From Gemmatimonadota bacterium (GTDB taxonomy: Bacteria > Gemmatimonadota > Gemmatimonadetes > JACCXV01 > JAHWKZ01), in NCBI GenBank assembly GCA_030641505.1, contig DAOWHI010000086.1, forward strand, positions 1 to 8,320: 8,320 nucleotides of DNA. Reading direction: 5' to 3'. Below, piece by piece: positions 1 through 7,270 of the stretch. Made by a program: the position numbers and the translations under genes. Within the stretch, counting starts at the first letter, position 1; each line of letters starts with the position of its first letter. Under the pieces are notes generated by a model. It saw only the letters and a list, made by a program, of their open reading frames with translations. It was not told where the DNA came from and did no database searches.

Positions 1-709
1 GGACGAGTTCGGTAGGGAATCGGAGTCGTTCCTCGCTAAGGATCTCGTCATCGCCGATGACGATCGCATTGCGCAGATTGCCACCCCTGATAAGACCGGC
101 CTCTCTCAACTGTTCGATCTCGGCCAAGAAGCCGAACGTTCGGGCGGGCGCGATCTCCTTTTCGAACGTATCTGGCGTGATCTCAAACGACTCGAACTGA
201 TGCTGGACGAGCGGGTGATCAAAATCGATCGAGAATGACACTTGTAGGCGATCGGAAGGCAACAGGGTAATCTCGACCCCGCCGTCCTCGTAGAAAATCG
301 GCTCTTCGACGCGGTACCGCCTACGCTCAGCGTCCAGCTCGGTGAGGCCAGCTTCCTGGAGTACCTTCCAGAAGGGCAAGCTGGAGCCGTCCCCCACCGG
401 CGGTTCGCTGGAATCGAGCTCAATCCGCAGATTGTCGATGCCCCGCACGGCAAGTGCAGCAAGGACGTGCTCGATCGTGTGAACTTTGCTACCGTCGATC
501 CCGATCGACGTCCCTCGCTCCACGCCGATTACGTGGTCAGGCTCAACAACGATCTCTGGGTGTCCCTCGAGATCCACGCGCACAAACCGGATCCCAGTGT
601 TCGCTTCCGCGGGAACAAACGTCATGTGACACTGGTTTCCGGTGTGAAGTCCCACCCCGCTATAGGTCACGGGGTGCGCAATGGTGAGTTGCCGCTCGTT
701 AGTCGTCAT
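1..709 (-). CDS. lpxC: UDP-3-O-acyl-GlcNAc deacetylase LpxC (3' part outside the window)
   Basis: LpxC is the zinc-dependent, committed step of lipid A synthesis, removing acetate from UDP-3-O-acyl-GlcNAc in the cytoplasm. Direct translation from the ATG at 709 gives 236 codons with no stop before the window edge. The protein opens MTTNERQLTIAHPVTYSGVG, and the hallmark GVGLHTG is at 18-24. HTIEHVLAALAVRGIDN (77-93) supplies the catalytic glutamate E80 and the first zinc ligand H81. EPPVGDGSSLPF (102-113) is the conserved domain-I loop. IDFDHP (161-166) and ARTFGF (189-194, with the conserved Thr) belong to domain II, and RLRFPTELV (228-236) leads to the remaining zinc-ligand His/Asp region, which is off the window. 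No stop codon separates this frame from the lpxD end, but no plausible alternative start exists, and no good Shine-Dalgarno is seen; the nearest AAGGA is 25 nt away. In several diderm phyla LpxC is fused to FabZ; whether that holds here cannot be seen. Confidence 0.95.
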   Translation of the reverse strand, partial: MTTNERQLTIAHPVTYSGVGLHTGNQCHMTFVPAEANTGIRFVRVDLEGHPEIVVEPDHVIGVERGTSIGIDGSKVHTIEHVLAALAVRGIDNLRIELDSSEPPVGDGSSLPFWKVLQEAGLTELDAERRRYRVEEPIFYEDGGVEITLLPSDRLQVSFSIDFDHPLVQHQFESFEITPDTFEKEIAPARTFGFLAEIEQLREAGLIRGGNLRNAIVIGDDEILSEERLRFPTELV

Positions 710-738
710 ATCGATTTCGTGAGTTACCGGAAGGTCCT

Positions 739-1761
739 TTATGGTTTGGATCTCACCTGGCGTTCCAGCGTCTTGATAGGCTCGAACAGCTCGGGGAGCC
801 GGGAGAAAAGCGCATGCGCACGCATTTGATCTCGATGGGATCGCGCCGGATAGCCTGAGTATTCGGCGTCTGCCGGAATGTCACCAATTACTCCTCCCTG
901 CGCGCCAACCCGGGCGCGAGCACCGATCTTCACATGCCCCACGATCCCCACTTGGCCAGCTAACATAGCGCTCTCCCCCACCTCTGTGCTGCCCGAGATG
1001 CCGACTTGAGCAACTATGACAGCATTTTTACCTATTTGCACATTATGAGCAATGTGCACGAGGTTGTCAATCTTGACCCCGGACTCGATGACCGTCGCTC
1101 CAGCCGACCCGCGATCGATCGTCACGTTGGCACCGATTTCGACATCGTCACCGATCGACAACCCACCCCGCTGGGGAACCTTGTAGTGCTGCCCCAGCTT
1201 GTCGGTCGCATAGCCGAAACCGTCGGAGCCCAGCACGGTTCCACTCTGTACGATGCAGCGCTTTCCGAGGCTTGTACCGCGATGCACGGTGACCCGAGAA
1301 AACAGTTGACTGCCATCTCCGATCTCGGTTCCTTCCTCAATGACGCACAGCGAGCCAATCACAACATCCGACCCTAGCGCCACCCCTGGGCCGACGACGC
1401 AGCCGGGGCCAATCGAGACGTCGTGCGGAAGCGTGGTCGCCGGGTCCACTATCACGGACGCATGCACGCCGAGCTCAACCGCGGGCGAGGGCAACAACAG
1501 GTCGACCGCGCGCGCGAACGACAAATAGGGGTTGTCGCTCCGCAACACGTTCTGCCCGCTGGCCTGGTAATTCTCGTCGACCACCAGCGCTCCGGCAGAC
1601 GATGCCGAGGCTGCATCCAAGTACTTCGGGTTTGCGAGAAAAGAGAGATCCTCGGGGCCCGCGCCCTCGAGCGCGGCAACACCGCTTACCTCGATTGAGG
1701 GATCACCCTCCAGTCGGGCATCAATCGCCCTCGCCAGCTCACCCAGCGAGTACGACGGCAT
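739..1761 (-). CDS. lpxD: UDP-3-O-acylglucosamine N-acyltransferase LpxD
   Basis: LpxD transfers a 3-hydroxyacyl chain from acyl carrier protein to the 2-amino group of UDP-3-O-acylglucosamine, the third step of lipid A synthesis in the cytoplasm. The 340 residues match the usual length (E. coli has 341). Residues 1-95 form the uridine-binding domain (YSLGELARAIDARLEGD, then the family stretch EDLSFLANPKYLD). Residues of about 98-290 are left-handed beta-helix hexapeptide repeats (for example VSIGPGCVVGPGVALGSDVVIG). The family motif GSDGFGY is at 178-184 and DNLVHIAHNVQIG at 232-244, whose H239 aligns with the catalytic base. SGYPARSHRDQMR (302-314) leads into the C-terminal helix. The ATG at 1761 has GGAGG 4 nt upstream, and no in-frame alternative is needed. 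It lies 30 nt after skp and 29 nt before lpxC. LpxA is excluded by the N-terminal domain and by these motifs. Confidence 0.97.
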   Translation of the reverse strand: MPSYSLGELARAIDARLEGDPSIEVSGVAALEGAGPEDLSFLANPKYLDAASASSAGALVVDENYQASGQNVLRSDNPYLSFARAVDLLLPSPAVELGVHASVIVDPATTLPHDVSIGPGCVVGPGVALGSDVVIGSLCVIEEGTEIGDGSQLFSRVTVHRGTSLGKRCIVQSGTVLGSDGFGYATDKLGQHYKVPQRGGLSIGDDVEIGANVTIDRGSAGATVIESGVKIDNLVHIAHNVQIGKNAVIVAQVGISGSTEVGESAMLAGQVGIVGHVKIGARARVGAQGGVIGDIPADAEYSGYPARSHRDQMRAHALFSRLPELFEPIKTLERQVRSKP

Positions 1762-1765
1762 GCGG

Positions 1766-1770
1766 CCTCC
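1766..1770 (-). promoter_or_regulatory. Ribosome binding site of lpxD (GGAGG)
   Basis: GGAGG lies 4 nt before the ATG at 1761, in the 30-nt spacer after skp. It confirms the start that yields the normal LpxD N-terminus. Confidence 0.7.
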
Positions 1771-1791
1771 AGGTCAACCGGTGGAATTCCG

Positions 1792-2343
1792 TCAGTCCGA
1801 AGACGGCGCAACAGGCTCCGAAGCGCGAAGCTTCTGAATTACCTCCTCGGCGCTATTCAGTGCCGGGTCCCCGGCCACCAGAGCGCCGTCGTTCAGATCG
1901 AAGATCAACGAGTACTGCCCGTCTTGTCTCGTCTGATCGATCACCCGGTTCACGCGCTCGATAATCGGCTGCATGAGCTCGGCTTGACGCGCTCCAGCCT
2001 CTCCCTCAGGCCCGAACTTGTTTTGAAAGTACTCCTGCATCTCGCGCTCGAGCCTGAGCATTTCTTCCTGGCGCTCGGTCTTTTTCTCCGGCGACAGAAT
2101 CACTTCTTGGCGCTTGTACTCCTCAAAAAGGTCCTGCAGCCCCTGTTGTCTCTGTGCCAGCGAATCACGCCACTCATTGGCGGTACGATTGAATTCCTCG
2201 TTGGCCTCCGTGTATCCCGGCGCCTGCTTGATGACCGCGTCGGAGTCCACGTAGGCGATCTTGAGCTCGCCACCCTGCGCCAGCGCGACTCCCGGTAGAG
2301 CAGTCAGCAACAGGGCCGCGAGAACGATCCTTGGTCTCGACAT
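1792..2343 (-). CDS. skp: Periplasmic chaperone Skp/OmpH family
   Basis: Skp is a trimeric periplasmic holdase that keeps unfolded outer-membrane proteins soluble on their way to BamA. The 183-residue product begins with a signal peptide (SRPR n-region, hydrophobic core 6-19, likely cleavage after ALA at 20-22). KIAYVDSDAVI (28-38) is the conserved first beta-strand of the family. Residues of about 45-135 are charged and Glu/Gln/Arg-rich, as expected for the tentacle helices, with the turn near ILSPEKK (82-88). YSLIFDLNDGALVAGDP (144-160) is the conserved C-terminal strand pair, followed by a short helix and a Pro/Ser tail. Upstream in-frame ATGs at 2376, 2367 and 2361 were rejected: the ATG at 2361 spans the AGGAGG ribosome binding site itself, and only the 2343 start gives a standard signal peptide. 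Position between bamA and lpxD is the classic arrangement in LPS-bearing bacteria. Sequence conservation in this family is low, so the call rests on architecture plus context. Confidence 0.9.
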   Translation of the reverse strand: MSRPRIVLAALLLTALPGVALAQGGELKIAYVDSDAVIKQAPGYTEANEEFNRTANEWRDSLAQRQQGLQDLFEEYKRQEVILSPEKKTERQEEMLRLEREMQEYFQNKFGPEGEAGARQAELMQPIIERVNRVIDQTRQDGQYSLIFDLNDGALVAGDPALNSAEEVIQKLRASEPVAPSSD

Positions 2344-2352
2344 GATGGAGTC

Positions 2353-2358
2353 CCTCCT
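2353..2358 (-). promoter_or_regulatory. Ribosome binding site of skp (AGGAGG)
   Basis: A perfect AGGAGG lies 9 nt upstream of the ATG at 2343. It decides the start, because the longer in-frame alternatives would place this site inside or downstream of their own start codons. Confidence 0.8.
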
Positions 2359-2407
2359 CATAGGCATTGTGATCAACGTGGGAATTTAGCTAGCGCACAC
2401 CCAATCT

Positions 2408-2429
2408 GCTCCCAACCAACGTCGGGAGC
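2408..2429 (-). other. Strong intergenic hairpin between bamA and skp
   Basis: On the transcribed strand the 22 nt read GCTCCCGAC-GTTG-GTTGGGAGC. This forms a 9-bp stem with one G-U wobble and a four-base loop, starting just 6 nt after the bamA stop. It is followed by AGATTGGGTG with no T-run, so it does not look like an intrinsic terminator. It could be a 3'-end stabiliser or processing site that sets different mRNA levels for bamA and skp, but that role is inferred. The rest of the 92-nt gap shows no convincing -35/-10 pair. Confidence 0.55.
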
Positions 2430-2435
2430 CGGGAC

Positions 2436-4781
2436 TCAGCGCTGGAGCATGCCAAACCGGAAATGCAGCTCCCAGCTGGGATCGGGGTTCCCAAGGACGT
2501 CCCGCTTGTCAAACCCGTACCCATAGTCGAGCCCTAGTGGTCCAACCCCCGGCAGCTCAACCGACACACCGATACCCGCGCTACGCTTCAAATCCGCAAA
2601 CGTCATGTCGCGGAACTCGCGAAACACGTCTCCGGCATCGTAGAAGACAGACGCGTATATCGTATCCGAGATCTTGAAAAAGTGCTCAGCTGTCAGAAGC
2701 AAAAACGCGTTTCCTCGGTCATTACCGCAGGAGTCGCCCTCCGGAGAACCCGAGTTGAGCAACCCGACGCAGTTTTCCTGGTAACCGCGAAGTCCTTCGG
2801 CCGGGAATTGTATGCCGCCCATGACAAATTGCTCTGTGATCGGAACGAAGCCGGTGGCGTTGATCCCCGCAGTCTTGAGCTTGAGGTTTATTGTTGTCCG
2901 ATCATTGAACGTAGACGCAAACCAGGAACTCTCGAACCTATACTTGTGGAATCCGACGTTTCCGCCCAACGGTCCACCCGCAAAGTCCACGTTGAGAGCG
3001 TGACGAGCACCCTGAATAGGATGGCGGCGAGGTAACCGGGTGTCTCGAACCAAGCCGAGCGTGAGGCTCGACTCGGTGCGTGGATAATCCTCCTCGAACT
3101 CCGGGTTGGCGCCGGTTGCGTCTTCCAAGTCTACCCGCTGCCATTTGTACCCATAGAAGACCCGCGTCGCGTTATCCCACGGAAGTGGTGTTCCAAGGCG
3201 GACGCTGCCACCGAGCGCGTCCTGGCGAAAGGTCTGGTTGCTGAATCGGCGATCAAAGCTAAAAAACGAAGTTGACAGAGAAGTCCTGGTTCCCAAGAAC
3301 ACCGGTTCGGTGTAGCCCACCTCGATATTCTGGTTGCGACTCCCGAACTCCCACCTGATCCGACCCACTCTTGCGCGTCCGAAGAGGTTCGGCTGCTCGT
3401 AACCGATGAATCCGGACAACCCGGTCCCACCCCCCACTGCTGCACCCAATGAGAGCGCTCCCGTGCGGCGCTCAGTCAGCTCAAATGACAGATCGATATC
3501 CCCTGTTTCTTGATCGACAACGCGTGTCGTCGGAATGATCCCGGGTTCGAAGAATCCAAGACCTTCCAGTCCCAGCAGGCTGTTGCGAACGTCGGTTCGG
3601 CGAAAACGCTCTCCCGGTTGCACGAAGAGATGCCTTCGAATGACTGATTCGTGGGTGACCGTATTGCCCTTGATCGATACCCGCTGGATGTAGGCCGGGC
3701 TCCCCTCGCGGATCTGCCAGGTGAGATCGACCACAGCGGTATCTGGTCGCACCCTGCGCACGGGTTGCACCTGGGCGTAGATATACCCGTCATCGGCGTA
3801 CAGGTTCAATAGGTCAGCCTGGGTCTCTTGGACCGCCGCGGTATCGAACACGCGCCCTGACTCTACCTTCACGAACTCGCGCAAATCGGTCTGAGAGAAG
3901 CGGGTGTTGCCCTCGATCTCGATATCGCCGGTCCGATAACGGGTACCTTCGTCGACGGTCGCGAAAAGCCTCATCGTACCATTCGCCTCGTCGACCGCCA
4001 GTGAGTCCGAAACCACTCGCATATCCAGATACCCATGACGCCCATAGAATGACGGAAGCATTTGAGTCAGATCAGTTCGCCATTTGACCTCATCGAACTC
4101 GCCATCCTTCCAGAACCAGAAGCCTTCGGGCTCTGTTTCGATCTCTTTCCGCAGCTTCTTGTCAGAGAACGTCTCATTGCCATCAAACTCGATCGTTTTG
4201 ATGGCGACTTGCCGGCCTTCACTGATGATAACGGACACCGCCGTCGAATCTGCCGCTGGTGCCTGGGCTTCAATGTTCACGCTGGCGAGATAGAAACCCC
4301 TGACCCGATACAACTCCCTCACGTCAAACTCGGCCCGGTGCACGCGGCTTTCGACCAACCGATCACCTGGTCGCAGCTTGAGCGCCGTCTCCACGTCGTT
4401 ATCGTCTAGCTTGTCCACACCCTCGAACTCGAGCGCCGTTACAACCGGCGCCTCTTCCACGCTCAGTACGATCGTCACGCCACCATCGCCCGGGCGAGTG
4501 TCGATTTGGATATCATTGAAGAGGTAGGTCTTCCAGAGGGTTCGAATCGCCTGCTGCATCACACGCGGATTGAGAACCGCATCACGCCGCAGTCCCGAGA
4601 GGGCCCGGACCCGCTGGGGATCGATCGTCTGCGTTCCTTCAACAACGATTTCGGATATCCGCATCCCAGTGGCTTGGGAATACAGCGGTGGCGCAGCAAG
4701 CAGAAAAGCAGCGACTACCAGGCTGGAGGGCCGCAGGAAGCGCGCCAGCGCGCGGGCGGGGGCAGCCCGCGACGCCGTCAA
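2436..4781 (-). CDS. bamA: Outer membrane protein assembly factor BamA (Omp85 family)
   Basis: BamA is the central outer-membrane component of the BAM complex, which folds and inserts beta-barrel proteins. The 781-residue product has a signal peptide with a long Arg-rich n-region (1-20) and hydrophobic core (about 21-33), cleaved somewhere near 34-38. Five POTRA domains follow, at about 41-110, 113-190, 192-279, 282-359 and 362-437, with typical openings such as IEFDGNETFSDKKL and IEIEGNTRFSQTDL. The 16-strand barrel covers about 440-781, with VRDTRLPRRHPIQG (578-591) and the conserved loop-6 motif LRGY (664-667). The start is TTG at 4781, sharing TTGA with the clpC stop; AGGAAGAGG lies 4 nt upstream, and no ATG or GTG occurs in frame before the end of the signal peptide. 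Two oddities are visible: cysteines C671 and C685 in an insertion right after RGY, and a last strand ending FRFGMLQR instead of the usual terminal aromatic. The Bam/Omp85 assignment is firm; TamA is unlikely given five POTRAs and the skp-lpxD-lpxC neighbours. Confidence 0.96.
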   Translation of the reverse strand: MTASRAAPARALARFLRPSSLVVAAFLLAAPPLYSQATGMRISEIVVEGTQTIDPQRVRALSGLRRDAVLNPRVMQQAIRTLWKTYLFNDIQIDTRPGDGGVTIVLSVEEAPVVTALEFEGVDKLDDNDVETALKLRPGDRLVESRVHRAEFDVRELYRVRGFYLASVNIEAQAPAADSTAVSVIISEGRQVAIKTIEFDGNETFSDKKLRKEIETEPEGFWFWKDGEFDEVKWRTDLTQMLPSFYGRHGYLDMRVVSDSLAVDEANGTMRLFATVDEGTRYRTGDIEIEGNTRFSQTDLREFVKVESGRVFDTAAVQETQADLLNLYADDGYIYAQVQPVRRVRPDTAVVDLTWQIREGSPAYIQRVSIKGNTVTHESVIRRHLFVQPGERFRRTDVRNSLLGLEGLGFFEPGIIPTTRVVDQETGDIDLSFELTERRTGALSLGAAVGGGTGLSGFIGYEQPNLFGRARVGRIRWEFGSRNQNIEVGYTEPVFLGTRTSLSTSFFSFDRRFSNQTFRQDALGGSVRLGTPLPWDNATRVFYGYKWQRVDLEDATGANPEFEEDYPRTESSLTLGLVRDTRLPRRHPIQGARHALNVDFAGGPLGGNVGFHKYRFESSWFASTFNDRTTINLKLKTAGINATGFVPITEQFVMGGIQFPAEGLRGYQENCVGLLNSGSPEGDSCGNDRGNAFLLLTAEHFFKISDTIYASVFYDAGDVFREFRDMTFADLKRSAGIGVSVELPGVGPLGLDYGYGFDKRDVLGNPDPSWELHFRFGMLQR

Positions 4782-7270
4782 CCGACCTCTTCCTGTACCG
4801 ACCCTGCTCCTTCCGGCTTACGCCGACTGTCGACAACGAACACGAGCTTGTCGTTCTCGCCATCAACGTCAACGGTCACCTCATCGCCGGGAGCGAAGCA
4901 GCCCTGGAGCAACTCCTCCGAGAAGGGATCCTCCAGATAGCGCTGCATCGCACGCTTCAAGGGACGGGCGCCAAACTTTTCATCGAACCCCTTCTCAGCC
5001 AGGAAGTACTTCGCTTCGTCGGAGAGCACGAGTTTGAGCTCTCTCTCACCCAACCGTTCCAGAACATCGCGGAACAGAATATCAACGATCTCAACGATGT
5101 GTTCTTCGGAGAGCTGATGGAAGACAATGACTTCATCCAATCGGTTCAAGAACTCCGGATTGAAAGTCTTGTCGATCTCATCCTTGACCGCTTCCTCGAT
5201 CTGCATCGCACGTGATGACTCGGTTGGCTTGTGGAACCCGAGCGCCTTGCCGCCGGTGATTCGCCGTGCACCGACGTTTGAGGTCATGATCACAACCGTG
5301 TTCTTGAAATCGATCTTTCGTCCGTAGTTATCCGTGATGTGTCCCTCATCCAGAATCTGAAGGAGGATATTGAAGACATCCGGGTGTGCCTTCTCGATCT
5401 CGTCCAGCAGGACCACCGAGTAGGGCTTCCTGCGGACTTCCTTGGTCAGGTACCCCGAGTCCTCGTACCCGACATATCCAGGTGGCGCGCCGAGAAGACG
5501 GCTGACCGTGAACTTCTCCATGTACTCTGACATATCGAGCCGAATGAGCGAGTTCGGGTCAGCGAATAGGAACCGAGCCAGCGCCCGGGCCAACTCAGTT
5601 TTTCCAACACCCGTCGGACCGGAGAAGATGAACGATCCGATCGGTCGACGTGGATCCTTGAGACCGGCTCGGGTTCTCCGAATCGCCTTGGAAATCGCTC
5701 CGATGGCTGGGTCCTGCCCGACGATGAACTTGTGCAGCTCGTCCTCCATCTGCAGCAGGCGTTCCGTCTCCTCCTCCTTAAGACGAACCACCGGGACTCC
5801 CGTCCAGCGACTCACGATGAATGCAACGTCCTCGGTATTCAGAGACGGCCGTTCGGCGCTCGAGCCGCGTTCCCACTCTAGCTTGTTACGTTTTATCGTC
5901 GATTTCAGTTCACGCTCACTGTCGCGGAGTTTGGCCGCGGTCTCGTAGTCCTGCGCCTTGATCGCTTGATCCTTGCGGGCAATGATCTCCTGCACTTCTT
6001 CCTCCAGTGCTAGCAGCTCCGGCGGTGGCACTTGAGTGGCCAGGTGGACACGAGCGCATGCTTCGTCGATCACGTCGATCGCCTTGTCTGGCAAGAATCG
6101 ATCAGTGATGTAGCGCTCGGACAGTCGGGCTGCAGCCTCGAGCGTGTCGTCCGGCATATCAACGCTGTGGTGATCGGAGTACCGAGGACGCAGACCTTGG
6201 AGGATCTCGACGGTTTCCTCGATCGTCGGCGGGTCTACGACGACAGGTTGAAAACGACGCTCGAGCGCACCGTCCTTTTCGATGTACTTGCGGTATTCGT
6301 TGAGCGTAGATGCGCCGACACATTGAAGTTCGCCGCGGGCCAACGCGGGCTTCAACATGTTGGACGCGTCGATCGCTCCCTCGGCCGCCCCTGCCCCAAC
6401 CAGCGTGTGCAGCTCATCGATGAAGAGAATCACGTTCTGTGATTGCATGATTTCGTTGATGACGGCCTTGAGCCGCTCCTCGAACTGGCCGCGATACTTC
6501 GTTCCGGCGATCACTGCCGCCATATCGAGCGATAGCACTCGATAGTCGCGAAGGCTATGAACGATCTCGCCGTTTGTGATGCGCTGCGCGAGGCCCTCCA
6601 CGATGGCGGTCTTCCCCACTCCCGGTTCACCGATGAGGACGGGGTTGTTCTTCTTTCGGCGTGAGAGCACTTCAATGACGCGCTCGATCTCCTTGTGCCG
6701 CCCGATCGTCGGATCGAGTTCGCCCTCGCGAGCCAGATCCGTCAGGTCTCGACAGAAGTGATCCAGAGCCGGGGTCTTGGATTTCTTGTCGCTCGTCTTG
6801 GACGTCTGGCCTCCGCTCTCCATAGAGCTCAGCTCCCCTCCGAGCAGGCGAATCGTCTCGTTCCGGGCCACGTCGATCGTGACTCCGACATCATCCAGAA
6901 CTTGGGCCGCCACTCCCTTTTCCTCACGCAACAGTCCGAGCAAGAGATGCTCGGTTCCCACGTAGGAGTGCTTCAGACTCCGCGCTTCCGCGACTGAGAA
7001 CTCGAGTACCTTCTTGGCGCGGGTCGTGTACGGCACCTCGTCGGCGGTCATGTCGCTCTTTCCGAGCTCGACTCGCTCCTCGATCCGTTCGCGCAACTCA
7101 TCGAGATCGACGTTCAGATTGGTCAGGATCGCCGCCGCGACGCCTTCGCCTTCCCGGATGAGCCCCAGCAAAATGTGCTCTGTGCCCACGTAGTCATGAT
7201 GTAGGCGGGTCGCTTCCTCGCGTGCCATCGAAAGGACCTTGCGTACTCGATCGGTGAAATTGCTATTCAT
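4778..7270 (-). CDS. clpC: ATP-dependent Clp protease ATP-binding subunit ClpC
   Basis: ClpC is a cytoplasmic Hsp100 AAA+ unfoldase of 830 residues from the chosen ATG, normal for the family. Two Clp_N repeats (about 3-70 and 78-145, each with YVGTEH-LLGL) bind adaptors or phosphoarginine substrates. The first AAA+ domain has Walker A GEPGVGKT (214-221), pore loop KYRG (258-261) and Walker B ILFIDELH (281-288). A coiled-coil middle domain with a UVR-like motif (about 429-465) is the ClpC hallmark that separates it from ClpA. The second AAA+ domain has Walker A GPTGVGKT (551-558), pore loop GYVG (598-601) and Walker B VVLLDE (619-624). LGF at 677-679 fits the ClpP-docking tripeptide, so this unfoldase should work with a ClpP encoded elsewhere. 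The start at 7270 is preferred over an in-frame one at 7324: the extra 18 residues would lie inside mcsB and are unlike the family, whereas AGGAG lies 4 nt before 7270. It overlaps mcsB by 8 nt and bamA by 4 nt. Confidence 0.97.
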   Translation of the reverse strand: MNSNFTDRVRKVLSMAREEATRLHHDYVGTEHILLGLIREGEGVAAAILTNLNVDLDELRERIEERVELGKSDMTADEVPYTTRAKKVLEFSVAEARSLKHSYVGTEHLLLGLLREEKGVAAQVLDDVGVTIDVARNETIRLLGGELSSMESGGQTSKTSDKKSKTPALDHFCRDLTDLAREGELDPTIGRHKEIERVIEVLSRRKKNNPVLIGEPGVGKTAIVEGLAQRITNGEIVHSLRDYRVLSLDMAAVIAGTKYRGQFEERLKAVINEIMQSQNVILFIDELHTLVGAGAAEGAIDASNMLKPALARGELQCVGASTLNEYRKYIEKDGALERRFQPVVVDPPTIEETVEILQGLRPRYSDHHSVDMPDDTLEAAARLSERYITDRFLPDKAIDVIDEACARVHLATQVPPPELLALEEEVQEIIARKDQAIKAQDYETAAKLRDSERELKSTIKRNKLEWERGSSAERPSLNTEDVAFIVSRWTGVPVVRLKEEETERLLQMEDELHKFIVGQDPAIGAISKAIRRTRAGLKDPRRPIGSFIFSGPTGVGKTELARALARFLFADPNSLIRLDMSEYMEKFTVSRLLGAPPGYVGYEDSGYLTKEVRRKPYSVVLLDEIEKAHPDVFNILLQILDEGHITDNYGRKIDFKNTVVIMTSNVGARRITGGKALGFHKPTESSRAMQIEEAVKDEIDKTFNPEFLNRLDEVIVFHQLSEEHIVEIVDILFRDVLERLGERELKLVLSDEAKYFLAEKGFDEKFGARPLKRAMQRYLEDPFSEELLQGCFAPGDEVTVDVDGENDKLVFVVDSRRKPEGAGSVQEEVG
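4786..4794 (-). promoter_or_regulatory. Ribosome binding site of bamA (AGGAAGAGG) before a TTG start
   Basis: This purine-rich site ends 4 nt before the TTG at 4781 and lies within the last clpC codons (encoding QEEV). It is the main support for the unusual TTG start and for re-initiation by ribosomes finishing clpC. Confidence 0.7.

Noticed and set aside
467..829. Plus-strand open frame of 120 codons opposite lpxC and the lpxD end
   Set aside because: It is fully antisense to two clearly coding regions and shows no motif. The minus-strand frame at 106-462 is likewise an off-frame shadow of lpxC.
2344..2376. Longer Skp start adding 11 residues
   Set aside because: It would include the perfect AGGAGG as codons and put charged residues ahead of an otherwise standard signal peptide.
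2408..2429. Hairpin read as an intrinsic terminator of bamA
   Set aside because: No U-tract follows on the transcribed strand, and skp-lpxD-lpxC continue directly on the same strand.
4688..5215. Plus-strand open frame of 175 codons opposite clpC and the start of bamA
   Set aside because: It is antisense to the strongly conserved ClpC C-terminal domain, has no recognisable family features or ribosome binding site, and is a typical shadow in GC-rich coding sequence.
5442..5948. Plus-strand open frame of 168 codons opposite the second AAA+ domain of clpC
   Set aside because: Its composition is Ser/Arg-rich and low in complexity, as expected from reading a conserved gene backwards; nothing else supports it.
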